Of a DNA stretch of 64,000 nucleotides, positions 25,914 through 34,544 are shown one piece after another. The stretch comes from UBA1672 sp964351365 (GTDB taxonomy: Bacteria; Pseudomonadota; Alphaproteobacteria; Micavibrionales; Micavibrionaceae). The notes below the pieces were generated by a model. That model saw only the letters and a list, made by a program, of their open reading frames with translations. It made no database searches and was not told the DNA's origin. The position numbers and the translations under genes were made by a program. How positions within the stretch are numbered: the stretch's first letter is position 1; each line of letters starts with the position of its first letter. Where the stretch lies: NCBI GenBank assembly GCA_964351365.1, contig CAYGNP010000002.1, positions 97,163-161,162 of the forward strand, read 5' to 3'.

Positions 25914-27134
25914 TTATGCAGCTTGTGCCTTGCCTTTTAACGCAGCGCACGCGCGTTGAATGCGTTTGCAGGCCTCGGTTAGGTTTTCCATGCTGGTGGC
26001 GTAGGAGATGCGGAAATATGGCGAGAGGCCAAATGCTGCCCCCTGAACACAAGCAACGCCTTCACTTTCGAGGAGGTAGGTTACAAAATCCTCGTCGGTT
26101 TTTATCGTTTTGCCATCTGGTGTTATTTTACCAATGGTGCCTGCACAAGAGGGATAAACATAGAACGCCCCTTCCGGTTTGAGGCAGGTTATGCCCTCTG
26201 CATCGTTTAGCATTTTTACAACCTTGTCGCGGCGGTCTTTAAAGGCGGCGTTGCGTTCAATGAGGAAGGACTGGTCACCATTAAGGGCGCATAGCGCGGC
26301 TGCCTGCGAGATTGAGCAGGGGTTTGATGTGCTCTGGCTTTGCATTTTAGCGATGGCCTTGATGAGGTCTTTGGGCCCGCCGGCATAGCCGATGCGCCAG
26401 CCGGTCATCGCGTAGGATTTGGATACACCGTTGCAGGTGAGCGTGCGGTCATAAAGTTTTGGCTCGACCTGAGCGGGCGTGGCGTATTTGAACCCATCGT
26501 AAACAAGGTGTTCATACATATCGTCTGTCATGATGTAGACATGAGGGTGCTTTACAAGAACATCCGTTAGAGCCTTCAGCTCTGCATGTGAATAGGCTGC
26601 GCCAGTTGGATTTGAGGGCGAATTGAAGATCAGCCATTTTGTTTTGGGCGTGATGGCGGCTTCGAGCTGTTCCGGCATCAGTTTGAAATGGTTTTCAACT
26701 GTGCACTCGATTGTTACAGGCGTTCCCTCGGCCAGAAGTACCATATCAGGGTAGGACACCCAATAGGGCGCGGGGATGATGACTTCATCGCCCGGATTAA
26801 CGGAAGCCATGAGCGCGTTGTAGAGCACCTGCTTGCCGCCTGTACCAACCGTGATTTGATCGCGTGAATAGGTCAAGTCATTATCGCGTTTAAATTTTTG
26901 AATGATCGCGTCTTTGAGTTCGTTCGTGCCATCGACTGCTGTGTATTTGGTTTGGCCTTCTTCGATGGCTTTATATGCACCCTGCTTTACGAACTCTGGT
27001 GTATCGAAATCAGGCTCCCCTGCTCCCAGGCCAATCACATCACGTCCTGCCGCTTTTAATTCTTTGGCCTTATTGGTCACCGCCATAGTGGGTGAAGGCT
27101 TAATTCGGCTGAGGCGATCTGCGACAATAGACAC
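25914..27134 (-). CDS. Aspartate/aromatic aminotransferase (class I, PLP)
   Basis: A 406-residue fold-type I aminotransferase of the alphaproteobacterial AatA group. The N-terminus RLSRIKPSPTMAVTNKAKEL is typical. The PLP lysine is in GVSKSYAMTGWRIGYAGG, the aromatic stacking region in GGKQVLYNALMA and the Asn-Pro-x-Gly loop in NSPSNPTGAAYS. It probably interconverts aspartate and oxaloacetate, but prephenate or aromatic substrates cannot be excluded. It is the last gene of the mfd-hyp-kinase-aat run. Confidence 0.93.
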   Translation of the reverse strand: MSIVADRLSRIKPSPTMAVTNKAKELKAAGRDVIGLGAGEPDFDTPEFVKQGAYKAIEEGQTKYTAVDGTNELKDAIIQKFKRDNDLTYSRDQITVGTGGKQVLYNALMASVNPGDEVIIPAPYWVSYPDMVLLAEGTPVTIECTVENHFKLMPEQLEAAITPKTKWLIFNSPSNPTGAAYSHAELKALTDVLVKHPHVYIMTDDMYEHLVYDGFKYATPAQVEPKLYDRTLTCNGVSKSYAMTGWRIGYAGGPKDLIKAIAKMQSQSTSNPCSISQAAALCALNGDQSFLIERNAAFKDRRDKVVKMLNDAEGITCLKPEGAFYVYPSCAGTIGKITPDGKTIKTDEDFVTYLLESEGVACVQGAAFGLSPYFRISYATSMENLTEACKRIQRACAALKGKAQAA

Positions 27135-27212
27135 TGTTAACTCCTTGTTTTATATATAACCCATGATCCTATGATGTGTTTCAGGGTCACAATGAACCGT
27201 ACAAAAACATTA

Positions 27213-28238
27213 TCAATACGATATGTTTTGAAAAACCTCTCGGATATGATTTCCATCTAAATCATTTAAAGGGGTAAAATCAACCCCTTCTTTTTCAAAC
27301 CAGCTTTTTAACGGTTGCATGATGGGGTGATTGAGGTGGGCTTGCATATAATTTTGCAAGCGCGGAATATGAATAAGGTAAGAGTCGCGGTTTTGCTCTG
27401 CAGCCAGTCTTATAAACAGCCCTAGAACACGGCCATGAAATTGTGCGGCCAAGACCGTATACCAGTTCATGAAATTTTGTTTTTTCTGCTCGTCCATTTC
27501 TTCGCAATAAAGATCAATCATTTCCTTTTGTATGTTTTGCGGGACATCATTTCGGGCATCCATGAGCAGATTCATAAGATCATAGGGCTGCGGGCACAAA
27601 AAGGCATCCTGATAGTCAATCAACGCGCATTGACCGTCTTTGGTGTAAATCAGGTTTTCAAGGTGATAATCAGCGTGGGTGAAAATTTGCGCAATGGGCG
27701 CTAGCCCCTGCTCTATTTTTTCCAGAACATCCATATAAGATTGCGTAAGAACCGGGCTCGTTTTTTCTCTGCGGTTATAGGCGATGTAGTATTCGGCGAA
27801 CTGGCGGCGGCGGGCATAGACCTTTGTTTGTTTGAAATTGTTTAAAAAATCTGGGTTTTTTGCGTCTTTTATTTTAATCAGTGTTTTGGTGGCAAGGCGG
27901 TAATAGTCTTGCGTTTTCTCTGGGGCTTGCGTCATTGTGCGGCGGAAAGTCTGAGTGCCTAAATCTTCGAAAATCGCGCAACATTTATGTTTTGAGCGCG
28001 TATAAAACTGCGGGATGCGCACGCCCTGCTTGGCGAGCCAATCACCAATTTTGATAAAATCATCCAGCTCTCTTTGGGTTTCCTGCGTATTTTCAGGGTA
28101 CACCATCACTATTGATTTCTTATCGTTCCAGGTGCCGCGGTAATAATGGCGCGGGGATGCATCGCGCGGCATTTTCTCAAGATTTTTTATGCCAAGCTCC
28201 TGAATGAGGCTATCTTTGATTTTTTCAATATCGCGCAC
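27213..28238 (-). CDS. APH-family phosphotransferase (AmgK-like)
   Basis: A 341-residue kinase-fold protein with the Brenner motif in IFTHADYHLENLIYTKDG and the metal-binding aspartate in ALIDYQDAFLCPQPYDLMNLL. Its length and RDASPRHYYRG start resemble the MurNAc/GlcNAc anomeric kinase AmgK, used in peptidoglycan recycling. Its usual partner murU (nucleotidyltransferase) is not adjacent, so the substrate remains uncertain. It begins 2 bp after the preceding gene in a minus-strand run. Confidence 0.8.
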   Translation of the reverse strand: MRDIEKIKDSLIQELGIKNLEKMPRDASPRHYYRGTWNDKKSIVMVYPENTQETQRELDDFIKIGDWLAKQGVRIPQFYTRSKHKCCAIFEDLGTQTFRRTMTQAPEKTQDYYRLATKTLIKIKDAKNPDFLNNFKQTKVYARRRQFAEYYIAYNRREKTSPVLTQSYMDVLEKIEQGLAPIAQIFTHADYHLENLIYTKDGQCALIDYQDAFLCPQPYDLMNLLMDARNDVPQNIQKEMIDLYCEEMDEQKKQNFMNWYTVLAAQFHGRVLGLFIRLAAEQNRDSYLIHIPRLQNYMQAHLNHPIMQPLKSWFEKEGVDFTPLNDLDGNHIREVFQNISY

Positions 28239-28240
28239 GT

Positions 28241-28639
28241 TTATTTTTTCTTTTTATCTCTGTTCTTTGCCGCGAGTTTGTGGATGGCTTCGATATGTTG
28301 CTGGGAAGCGGCCTTGCGCTTTTTTGTGGAACTCACGTCTTCCTGACCAAAAATTGTGACGTCACTGGCGGCGATTGCGCGCAGGAGATCCATGCCAAAA
28401 TTTTCGCCCTTTTCTGGGATTATGTGCTCTGGTCTGTCTTTTTCACTATCGGCCCTGCCGGAGACCACGCGCTCGACCTGATAGGCTACAATTCCATCAA
28501 GATGAGGGCGGGCCAATGCCTTGAGAAGATCCATATCATCCTGCGCGAGAGCGATGATCTGCTGGCGGGCGCGGGCGGCATTGCCATTACTTAGCTTTAG
28601 AGCCTGTTTAATTTTCGTATCCGCGTAATGTCTGGACAT
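28241..28639 (-). CDS. Conserved hypothetical alphaproteobacterial protein
   Basis: A 132-residue soluble protein without a recognised domain. It starts MSRHYADTKIKQALKLSNGN, has a helical middle (ARQQIIALAQDDMDLLKALA) and ends in a strongly basic tail (KLAAKNRDKKKK). I chose the ATG at 28639; an upstream ATG would add 13 residues. It lies about 70 bp after mfd and 2 bp before the kinase gene. The basic tail could suggest nucleic-acid contact, but this is only a composition argument. Confidence 0.65.
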   Translation of the reverse strand: MSRHYADTKIKQALKLSNGNAARARQQIIALAQDDMDLLKALARPHLDGIVAYQVERVVSGRADSEKDRPEHIIPEKGENFGMDLLRAIAASDVTIFGQEDVSSTKKRKAASQQHIEAIHKLAAKNRDKKKK

Positions 28640-28707
28640 TGGATTAAAGCCTTTTTTGTGTGTTTTCCAAGATTGCATAAATTGGCCAAAATGTGAAAGC
28701 CCTTTTT

Positions 28708-31700
28708 TTACTCTGCGAGATTTGCAAGCTCTCTCATAATAGTCTGCACCCCTTTGATGCGGTGTTCAGGTTTTGGCCACTGGCGGATAGCAGATATTTT
28801 CTGATCGGGACGGATTTTAACCGTTCCAGCCTTGGTCCCAATCCATTGCAGCAGACCCTCTATGTTGGGCGGTGCGTTGTTGTGGAAAGCGAACAGCGCG
28901 CCTTTTGGCCCGGCATCGATGTTTGACACACCTGCCTTTTTGCAAAGTTGTTTGATTTCAAGGATTTCCAGCAGGTTTTCAACTTCGTCTGGAAGCTTGC
29001 CAAAGCGGTCAATCATTTCGGCGGCGAAGCCTTCAATCTCGGCCTTTTCATCCAGATCATTGAGCCTGCGATAGAGGCTCATGCGGACAGCGAGGTCTTC
29101 GACGTAGCGTTCGGGGATAAGCATCGAGGCGCCAACATTGATCTGCGGAGACCATTGGTCTTGGGCTATGTCTTCAAGGTCCTGGCCCCCTGCCCGCGCG
29201 GCGGCAACGGCTTCTTCGAGCATTTGCTGATAAAGCTCAACGCCGATTTCTCGTATATGGCCGCTTTGCGCATCGCCCAGAAGGTTTCCGGCTCCGCGGA
29301 TGTCCATGTCATGGCTGGCGAGCTGGAAGCCTGAACCTAATGTATCCAGAGTTTCCATGACCTCCAGTCGTTTTTGAGCATTAGCATTCAAAAGCGCGTT
29401 TGGCTGATATGTCAGATAGGCGTAAGCGCGCATTTTGGAGCGGCCAATCCGCCCGCGAATTTGGTAAAGCTGCGCGAGGCCGAACATGTCGGCGCGGTGC
29501 ACAATCATTGTGTTTGCACTTGGGATATCAATGCCACTTTCGATGATGTTGGTGGCAAGCAACACATCATACTGGCCGTCGTAAAAGGCGGTCATGCGGT
29601 CTTCGAGCTCGGTTGGGCTCATTTGGCCGTGTGCGTCGATGACTTTAAGTTCTGGCGCAATTTCCTTGAGCATATCGCTGATTTCCTTGAGATCTTTTAT
29701 GCGCGGAACAACATAGAAGCTCTGTCCGCCGCGGTAATGTTCACGCAGCAAAGCATCGCGGATAACCATTATATCCACCGGCAGTACAAATGTTCGGATG
29801 GCGAGCCTGTCTACAGGCGGGGTTGTAATCAGGCTCATCTCCTTGACGCCCGTCAGAGACATTTGCAGGGTGCGCGGGATTGGCGTTGCGGTGAGGGTCA
29901 GAACGTGGATGTTGTTTTTGATTTCCTTAAGGCGCTCTTTTTGTTTAACGCCAAAGCGCTGCTCTTCATCCACGATTAAAAGGCCGAGATTGTCGAATTT
30001 CACAGTCTTGGCAAACAGGGCGTGCGTGCCTATAACGATCTGGACAGCGCCATCGGCCAGGCCGTCTCTGGCTTGCTTTGCTTCTTTTGCCGTGACCATG
30101 CGCGAGAGCTGGGCGATGCGGATGCCAGTTCCCTCGAAGCGCTTGAGGAAGTTATTGTAATGCTGGCGGGAAAGAAGTGTCGTTGGAACAACAAGGGCAA
30201 CCTGCACGCCAGACATTGCTGCGACATATGCTGCGCGCAGGGCGACTTCTGTCTTGCCAAAGCCAACATCCCCGCATACAAGGTGATCCATTGGATATGC
30301 TCCGGCCATGCCCTCTAGCACCGCAGCAATCGAGCGTTCCTGATCTTCGGTTTCAGTATAGGGAAAGCGTGAAACAAATTCCTGATAAAGGTCTGGATTG
30401 ATGTGGAGCGAGTCTGCTTTTCTAAGCTGGCGCGCCGCTGCAATACCAAGAAGCTTATCCGCCATTTCCATGAGATTCTTTTTGGCGCGGGCTTTGCGCG
30501 CCTGCCAGCCTGCACCGCCAAGCTTATCAAGCTGCGTTGTGCCCTCGTCAGAACCAAAACGCGAGAGTACCTCCAGATTTACAATCGGCACATAAAGCCG
30601 GTCACCGCCTGCATATTCTATTTTCAGGCAATCATTAGTGACACCCGCTGCGCTGATGGTCTCAAGCTCTATGAAACGTCCGATGCCGTGATCGATATGC
30701 ACGACTAAGTCCCCTTCGGAAAGAGCAGAAACTTCGGTTAAAAAATTATCTGCCTTTCTGGATTTTTTGGCTTTACGCGCGAGACGGTCCCCTAGGATAT
30801 CCTGCTCAGTGATAACACTGAGATCGGGCGCGGTGAAGCCATGCTCCAGCGGCAAGACCGTTGTACCAACCTGAAGGGGTTTGAGGTTTTTAATATCCTT
30901 TGCATCTGTAATTTGAGCGATGTTCTGTATGCCGGCATGTTGCATAAGGCCTTGAAGGCGTGATCTTGAGCCCTCGCTGTAGGTGGCAATCAGCACCTTG
31001 TTTTTTTGTGCGTTGATATATTTTTTGAGCTCCTGGAATACATCGCCCCCAGGAAGGGCCCGAATATCGCCGAAATCTCTGCCTTTGCGCGCTCCATGGT
31101 CTTTGGTCGAGGTTTCTTCTGGAGGTTTAAAGCCAATAAAAGTTTTGGCGGATTTGGTTGATGATGACCATTCCTGAGAGGGTAAATACAGACGATTGGG
31201 CACAATTGGGTGATAGGTTCCTGTTGCTTTTTTTGCCTCCTGCAGGGTTTTGCGGGATTGATAGAAATCTGCGATCTGATCCATGCGCTGCGCGGTGGCT
31301 TCGTTTGTATGATGATCAAGCGTTATATGCGCCTGCGTGGCATAGTCAAACAGGGTTTCCATTTTCTCATGAAAAAGCGGTAGCCAATGCTCCATTCCGT
31401 TATAGCGGCGCGCAGATGAAACGGCCTCGTAGAGCGGGTCATCCTTTTGCACTGTACCAAAAGCTTCGCGGTAGGCGCTGCGGAAGCGCGCTATGGAAGG
31501 CTCGTCTAAGAAGAATTCCGTTACTGGCAAAAGTGAGAGTTTATTCACATTTCCTTCAGTGCGCTGCGTTACAGGATCGAAGGATTTTATGGTTTCAATC
31601 TCATCACCGAACAAATCAATACGTAATGGCTGTGCGTATCCTGCGGGAAAGATATCAATTATTCCTCCGCGCAGGGCAAAATCACCTGGCTCACGCACCG

Positions 31701-32187
31701 TGTCACTGCGCACATACCCGTTATGGCCAAGAAAGCGCGTGAGGTGACCTAAATCCAGTGCACCACCGATGGATAGCTGCAGGCTTGATTCGCGCAAGGC
31801 CTCGCGGGGCATGACCCTTTGCAAAGCTGCATTAACGCTTGTCAGAAGAACCCTTGGCACGCGCCTTGGATCAGCGCGCCAGCCCTCAAGTTGCGTTAAA
31901 GATGCGACGCGCTGCGCCACGATATCGCCATGGGGTGAAATACGATCATAGGGCAGGCAATCCCATGCGGGAAAGCAGAGCACGTGCACATCCGGTGCAA
32001 AAAAGGCCAAAAGTGTCTGCAGCGTATCTATGCGCGCATCATCAAGGGCGATATGGATGCAGATACGGTCCTGCGCCATTATCTGGCGGGCTATATCCGC
32101 AAGAATTCGGGCGTCTTCCCCCTCGGGCGCACCATATATCAAATCTTGCTCTTGTGTTTGACCCGCTTCGCGCGCTAGACTATGCAC
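28708..32187 (-). CDS. mfd: Transcription-repair coupling factor
   Basis: A 1,159-residue ATPase that removes RNA polymerase stalled at lesions and recruits UvrA. The UvrB-like N-terminal domain is followed by the RNA-polymerase-interacting domain beginning LSEGDLVVHIDHGIGRFIEL. The translocase has Walker A (CGDVGFGKTEVALRAA), the DEEQ box (LIVDEEQRFGVKQKE), the motif TLTATPIPRTLQMSL, and the TRG region with GRIGRSKMRAYAYL. Length is normal. Its divergent neighbour is btaA. Confidence 0.97.
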   Translation of the reverse strand: MHSLAREAGQTQEQDLIYGAPEGEDARILADIARQIMAQDRICIHIALDDARIDTLQTLLAFFAPDVHVLCFPAWDCLPYDRISPHGDIVAQRVASLTQLEGWRADPRRVPRVLLTSVNAALQRVMPREALRESSLQLSIGGALDLGHLTRFLGHNGYVRSDTVREPGDFALRGGIIDIFPAGYAQPLRIDLFGDEIETIKSFDPVTQRTEGNVNKLSLLPVTEFFLDEPSIARFRSAYREAFGTVQKDDPLYEAVSSARRYNGMEHWLPLFHEKMETLFDYATQAHITLDHHTNEATAQRMDQIADFYQSRKTLQEAKKATGTYHPIVPNRLYLPSQEWSSSTKSAKTFIGFKPPEETSTKDHGARKGRDFGDIRALPGGDVFQELKKYINAQKNKVLIATYSEGSRSRLQGLMQHAGIQNIAQITDAKDIKNLKPLQVGTTVLPLEHGFTAPDLSVITEQDILGDRLARKAKKSRKADNFLTEVSALSEGDLVVHIDHGIGRFIELETISAAGVTNDCLKIEYAGGDRLYVPIVNLEVLSRFGSDEGTTQLDKLGGAGWQARKARAKKNLMEMADKLLGIAAARQLRKADSLHINPDLYQEFVSRFPYTETEDQERSIAAVLEGMAGAYPMDHLVCGDVGFGKTEVALRAAYVAAMSGVQVALVVPTTLLSRQHYNNFLKRFEGTGIRIAQLSRMVTAKEAKQARDGLADGAVQIVIGTHALFAKTVKFDNLGLLIVDEEQRFGVKQKERLKEIKNNIHVLTLTATPIPRTLQMSLTGVKEMSLITTPPVDRLAIRTFVLPVDIMVIRDALLREHYRGGQSFYVVPRIKDLKEISDMLKEIAPELKVIDAHGQMSPTELEDRMTAFYDGQYDVLLATNIIESGIDIPSANTMIVHRADMFGLAQLYQIRGRIGRSKMRAYAYLTYQPNALLNANAQKRLEVMETLDTLGSGFQLASHDMDIRGAGNLLGDAQSGHIREIGVELYQQMLEEAVAAARAGGQDLEDIAQDQWSPQINVGASMLIPERYVEDLAVRMSLYRRLNDLDEKAEIEGFAAEMIDRFGKLPDEVENLLEILEIKQLCKKAGVSNIDAGPKGALFAFHNNAPPNIEGLLQWIGTKAGTVKIRPDQKISAIRQWPKPEHRIKGVQTIMRELANLAE

Positions 32188-32270
32188 AGATAAGCCCCTT
32201 TTATGCGTTAAATATTATTTGCCTGTATGGGGCTTTTTATATATAGGTTTTACTCTATTTCAAGAGGTGT

Positions 32271-33539
32271 ATGATATTTATGAGTTCTAAGGCGATTTTA
32301 AAAGATGATGCGCTTAGCGTCCCGGCCAAAAAGCTGCTGAAGAGCGCTGTTCATGAGAACAAGGCAACATCAAAGCGTGGCCTTCAAGAACGCATGTTTA
32401 CAATGGCGTTTAGCGGCTTTGTATACCCTCAGATATGGGAAGACCCTGAAGTTGATATTCCGGCAATGAAAATTGATAGCACCACGGACATTATGACGAT
32501 TTGTTCCGGTGGGTGCAACATGATGAATTACCTTACTGAGTCCCCTGCGTCTGTTACTGCGGTTGATTTAAATCCTGCACATGTGGCGCTTGGGCGCTTG
32601 AAGATTGCTGCGATCAAGCATTTGCCGGATTATGAGAGCTTCTTTTTGTTTTTCGGGTGTGCGGATGATCCGAAAAATATAGAAAATTACGATCAGTATA
32701 TTGCTCCGCATCTTGATAATTTCTCTCGTAATTATTGGGAGAAAGTCGTTGTTCCCCATGGACGGCGCATTAATTTGTTTAAGAAAAATGTCTATCGCTA
32801 TGGCTTGCTGGGCAAGTTCATTGGCGTTGTGCACCGTGTGGCAAAGCTTTATGGGCAAGACCCGCGTGACATCCTGAAGGCACGCACTCTGGAAGAGCAA
32901 AAGGTGATTTTTGACCGCACGCTTGGGCCGTTATTTGATAAGAAATTTGTGCGCAAAATGTGCAACAAGCCTGAGTCGCTCTATGGGCTTGGTATACCTC
33001 CAGCTCAGTTTGATGACCTCAATGAATCTGCACGTGGCGACATGGCAGCCTTACTTAAGGCGCGCTTAGAGCGCATGGCGTGCCAGTTCCCTATTCAGGA
33101 TAATTACTTTGCTTGGCAAGCGTTTAACCGCGGTTATGACCGTGAAAACAAGATTGCTTTGCCGCGTTACCTTAAGGAAGAAAATTACGAGATCCTGAAG
33201 GCTAACATTGACCGCGCCAAGGTGGTTCACGGCACAATTACGGATTACCTTGATTCTCAGGGAGCAAACAGTATGGATTGTTTCGTGTTCCTTGATGCAC
33301 AGGACTGGATGAATGCAGCACAGCTTAATGATTTATGGTCGGCTGTTCTGGCTGCAGCAAAACCAGGTGCGCGCGTTATTTTCCGGACCGCCGGCGAGGA
33401 AAGCCCACTGACTGAGGCGCTTACTGAAGAAAACCTTTCCCCTTGGGAGTATGATTCGTCGCTGGCTGGTCCACGGAACGAGATGGATCGCTCTTCGATT
33501 TATGGCGGCTTTCATACCTATACACTAAAGGCGAAATAA
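32271..33539 (+). CDS. btaA: Betaine-lipid synthase BtaA (DUF3419): SAM:diacylglycerol 3-amino-3-carboxypropyltransferase
   Basis: A 422-residue DUF3419 protein. BtaA transfers the aminocarboxypropyl group of SAM to diacylglycerol, giving diacylglycerylhomoserine. The SAM-binding region MTICSGGCNMMNYL followed by VTAVDLNPAHVALGRLK is clear, as are IWEDPEVDIPAM near the start and the GARVIFRTAGEES segment near the end. A second in-frame ATG at 32280 is an equally plausible start. btaB follows after 1 bp. Known regulation by phosphate limitation in other bacteria cannot be confirmed here. Confidence 0.9.
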   Translation: MIFMSSKAILKDDALSVPAKKLLKSAVHENKATSKRGLQERMFTMAFSGFVYPQIWEDPEVDIPAMKIDSTTDIMTICSGGCNMMNYLTESPASVTAVDLNPAHVALGRLKIAAIKHLPDYESFFLFFGCADDPKNIENYDQYIAPHLDNFSRNYWEKVVVPHGRRINLFKKNVYRYGLLGKFIGVVHRVAKLYGQDPRDILKARTLEEQKVIFDRTLGPLFDKKFVRKMCNKPESLYGLGIPPAQFDDLNESARGDMAALLKARLERMACQFPIQDNYFAWQAFNRGYDRENKIALPRYLKEENYEILKANIDRAKVVHGTITDYLDSQGANSMDCFVFLDAQDWMNAAQLNDLWSAVLAAAKPGARVIFRTAGEESPLTEALTEENLSPWEYDSSLAGPRNEMDRSSIYGGFHTYTLKAK

Positions 33540-33540
33540 T

Positions 33541-34212
33541 ATGAGCGTTCGCAGTGTGCGCCACCAGCCCAGTGAGTCGCAAATTAAATCCAATATGGAT
33601 CAAATGTATCGCTGGACGCGTCACATATATGACGTTACACGCAAATATTATCTTTTGGGGCGGGATCATCTTATTGATCAGCTTGATGCAAAAGATGGAG
33701 AGATAATTTGTGAGGTCGGGTGCGGCACGGCGCGTAATCTGGTCAAAATTGCAAAGCGCTATCCCGGTGCACGACTTTATGGGCTTGATGCGTCAGATGA
33801 AATGCTAAAAACGGCGCGTTTGAATATCAAAGAGGCTCCAGCCATTGTTTTGAAACAGGGTTTTTCCCAAAGTTTTGAACCCAAAACGCTCTTTGGACTC
33901 TCTGAGCCAGTTCAGAAATTTGTATTTTCCTATGCTCTGTCGATTATTCCGCCGTGGCAGGAATCGGTTGACCACGCCCTTGCCCTTCTGCCCGAAGGTG
34001 GTGAGTTGCATATTGTTGATTTTGGCGGGCAGGAAGATTTGCCGCCAGCTTTTCGCAAGTTTGTGTTTTGGTGGCTCAAGATGTTCCATGTGTATTACAA
34101 GCCTGAGATCCTTCATTACCTCAAGCGCATGGAGTATGAGAGAAAAGGAACGCTAGAGGTGCAGCACCTTTATAAGGGCTATGCGTATCATGGGGTATTC
34201 AGAAAATCCTAG
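33541..34212 (+). CDS. btaB: Betaine-lipid N-methyltransferase BtaB
   Basis: A 223-residue SAM methyltransferase that methylates diacylglycerylhomoserine three times to the betaine lipid DGTS. The motif IICEVGCGTARNLVKIAKRY followed by ARLYGLDASDEML, and the C-terminal VDFGGQEDLP region, fit the family. The N-terminal MDQMYRWTRHIYDVTRKYYL is also typical. It is coupled to btaA (1-bp gap) and its TAG stop is shared, in opposite orientation, with the sdhE stop codon (CTAG at 34209-34212). Confidence 0.9.
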   Translation: MSVRSVRHQPSESQIKSNMDQMYRWTRHIYDVTRKYYLLGRDHLIDQLDAKDGEIICEVGCGTARNLVKIAKRYPGARLYGLDASDEMLKTARLNIKEAPAIVLKQGFSQSFEPKTLFGLSEPVQKFVFSYALSIIPPWQESVDHALALLPEGGELHIVDFGGQEDLPPAFRKFVFWWLKMFHVYYKPEILHYLKRMEYERKGTLEVQHLYKGYAYHGVFRKS

Positions 34213-34490
34213 ACGACCTTATGGGTCATGAGTTTTTGAAATACACGCATAGATTCTAACTCTTTTGGCGGGGCCTCCTTGCCGGTGATCCAGTTATACA
34301 AATCCGGGTCATTGTTACAAAGAAGCTCATCATATTGAGCGAGTTCTTCTGCGCTAAAATTCGGCACATTGCGCAGTGCAAATGATCCTAGAATGAGATC
34401 CATTTCCTTTGTACCGCGATGATCTGATCTGAAGATTAACCTGCGGCGTTTATTGTCCAAAGGTTCATCTTTGTGTCCAACGGCTTCCAT
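34209..34490 (-). CDS. sdhE: FAD assembly factor SdhE
   Basis: A 93-residue protein that helps flavinylate succinate dehydrogenase. It carries the diagnostic RRLIFRSDHRGTKEMDLILG motif (the RGxxE loop) and the helical tail with LLCNNDPDLYNWITG. I chose the start MEAVGHKDEP at 34490; the open frame upstream shows no family similarity. It is divergent from recG, as in many alphaproteobacteria, and convergent with btaB, whose stop codon it overlaps. Confidence 0.95.
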   Translation of the reverse strand: MEAVGHKDEPLDNKRRRLIFRSDHRGTKEMDLILGSFALRNVPNFSAEELAQYDELLCNNDPDLYNWITGKEAPPKELESMRVFQKLMTHKVV

Positions 34491-34544
34491 CTTTGTCTCC
34501 GATCCTATAAGGTTATTGAGCTTTAATGAAACGATTTTGTGCCT

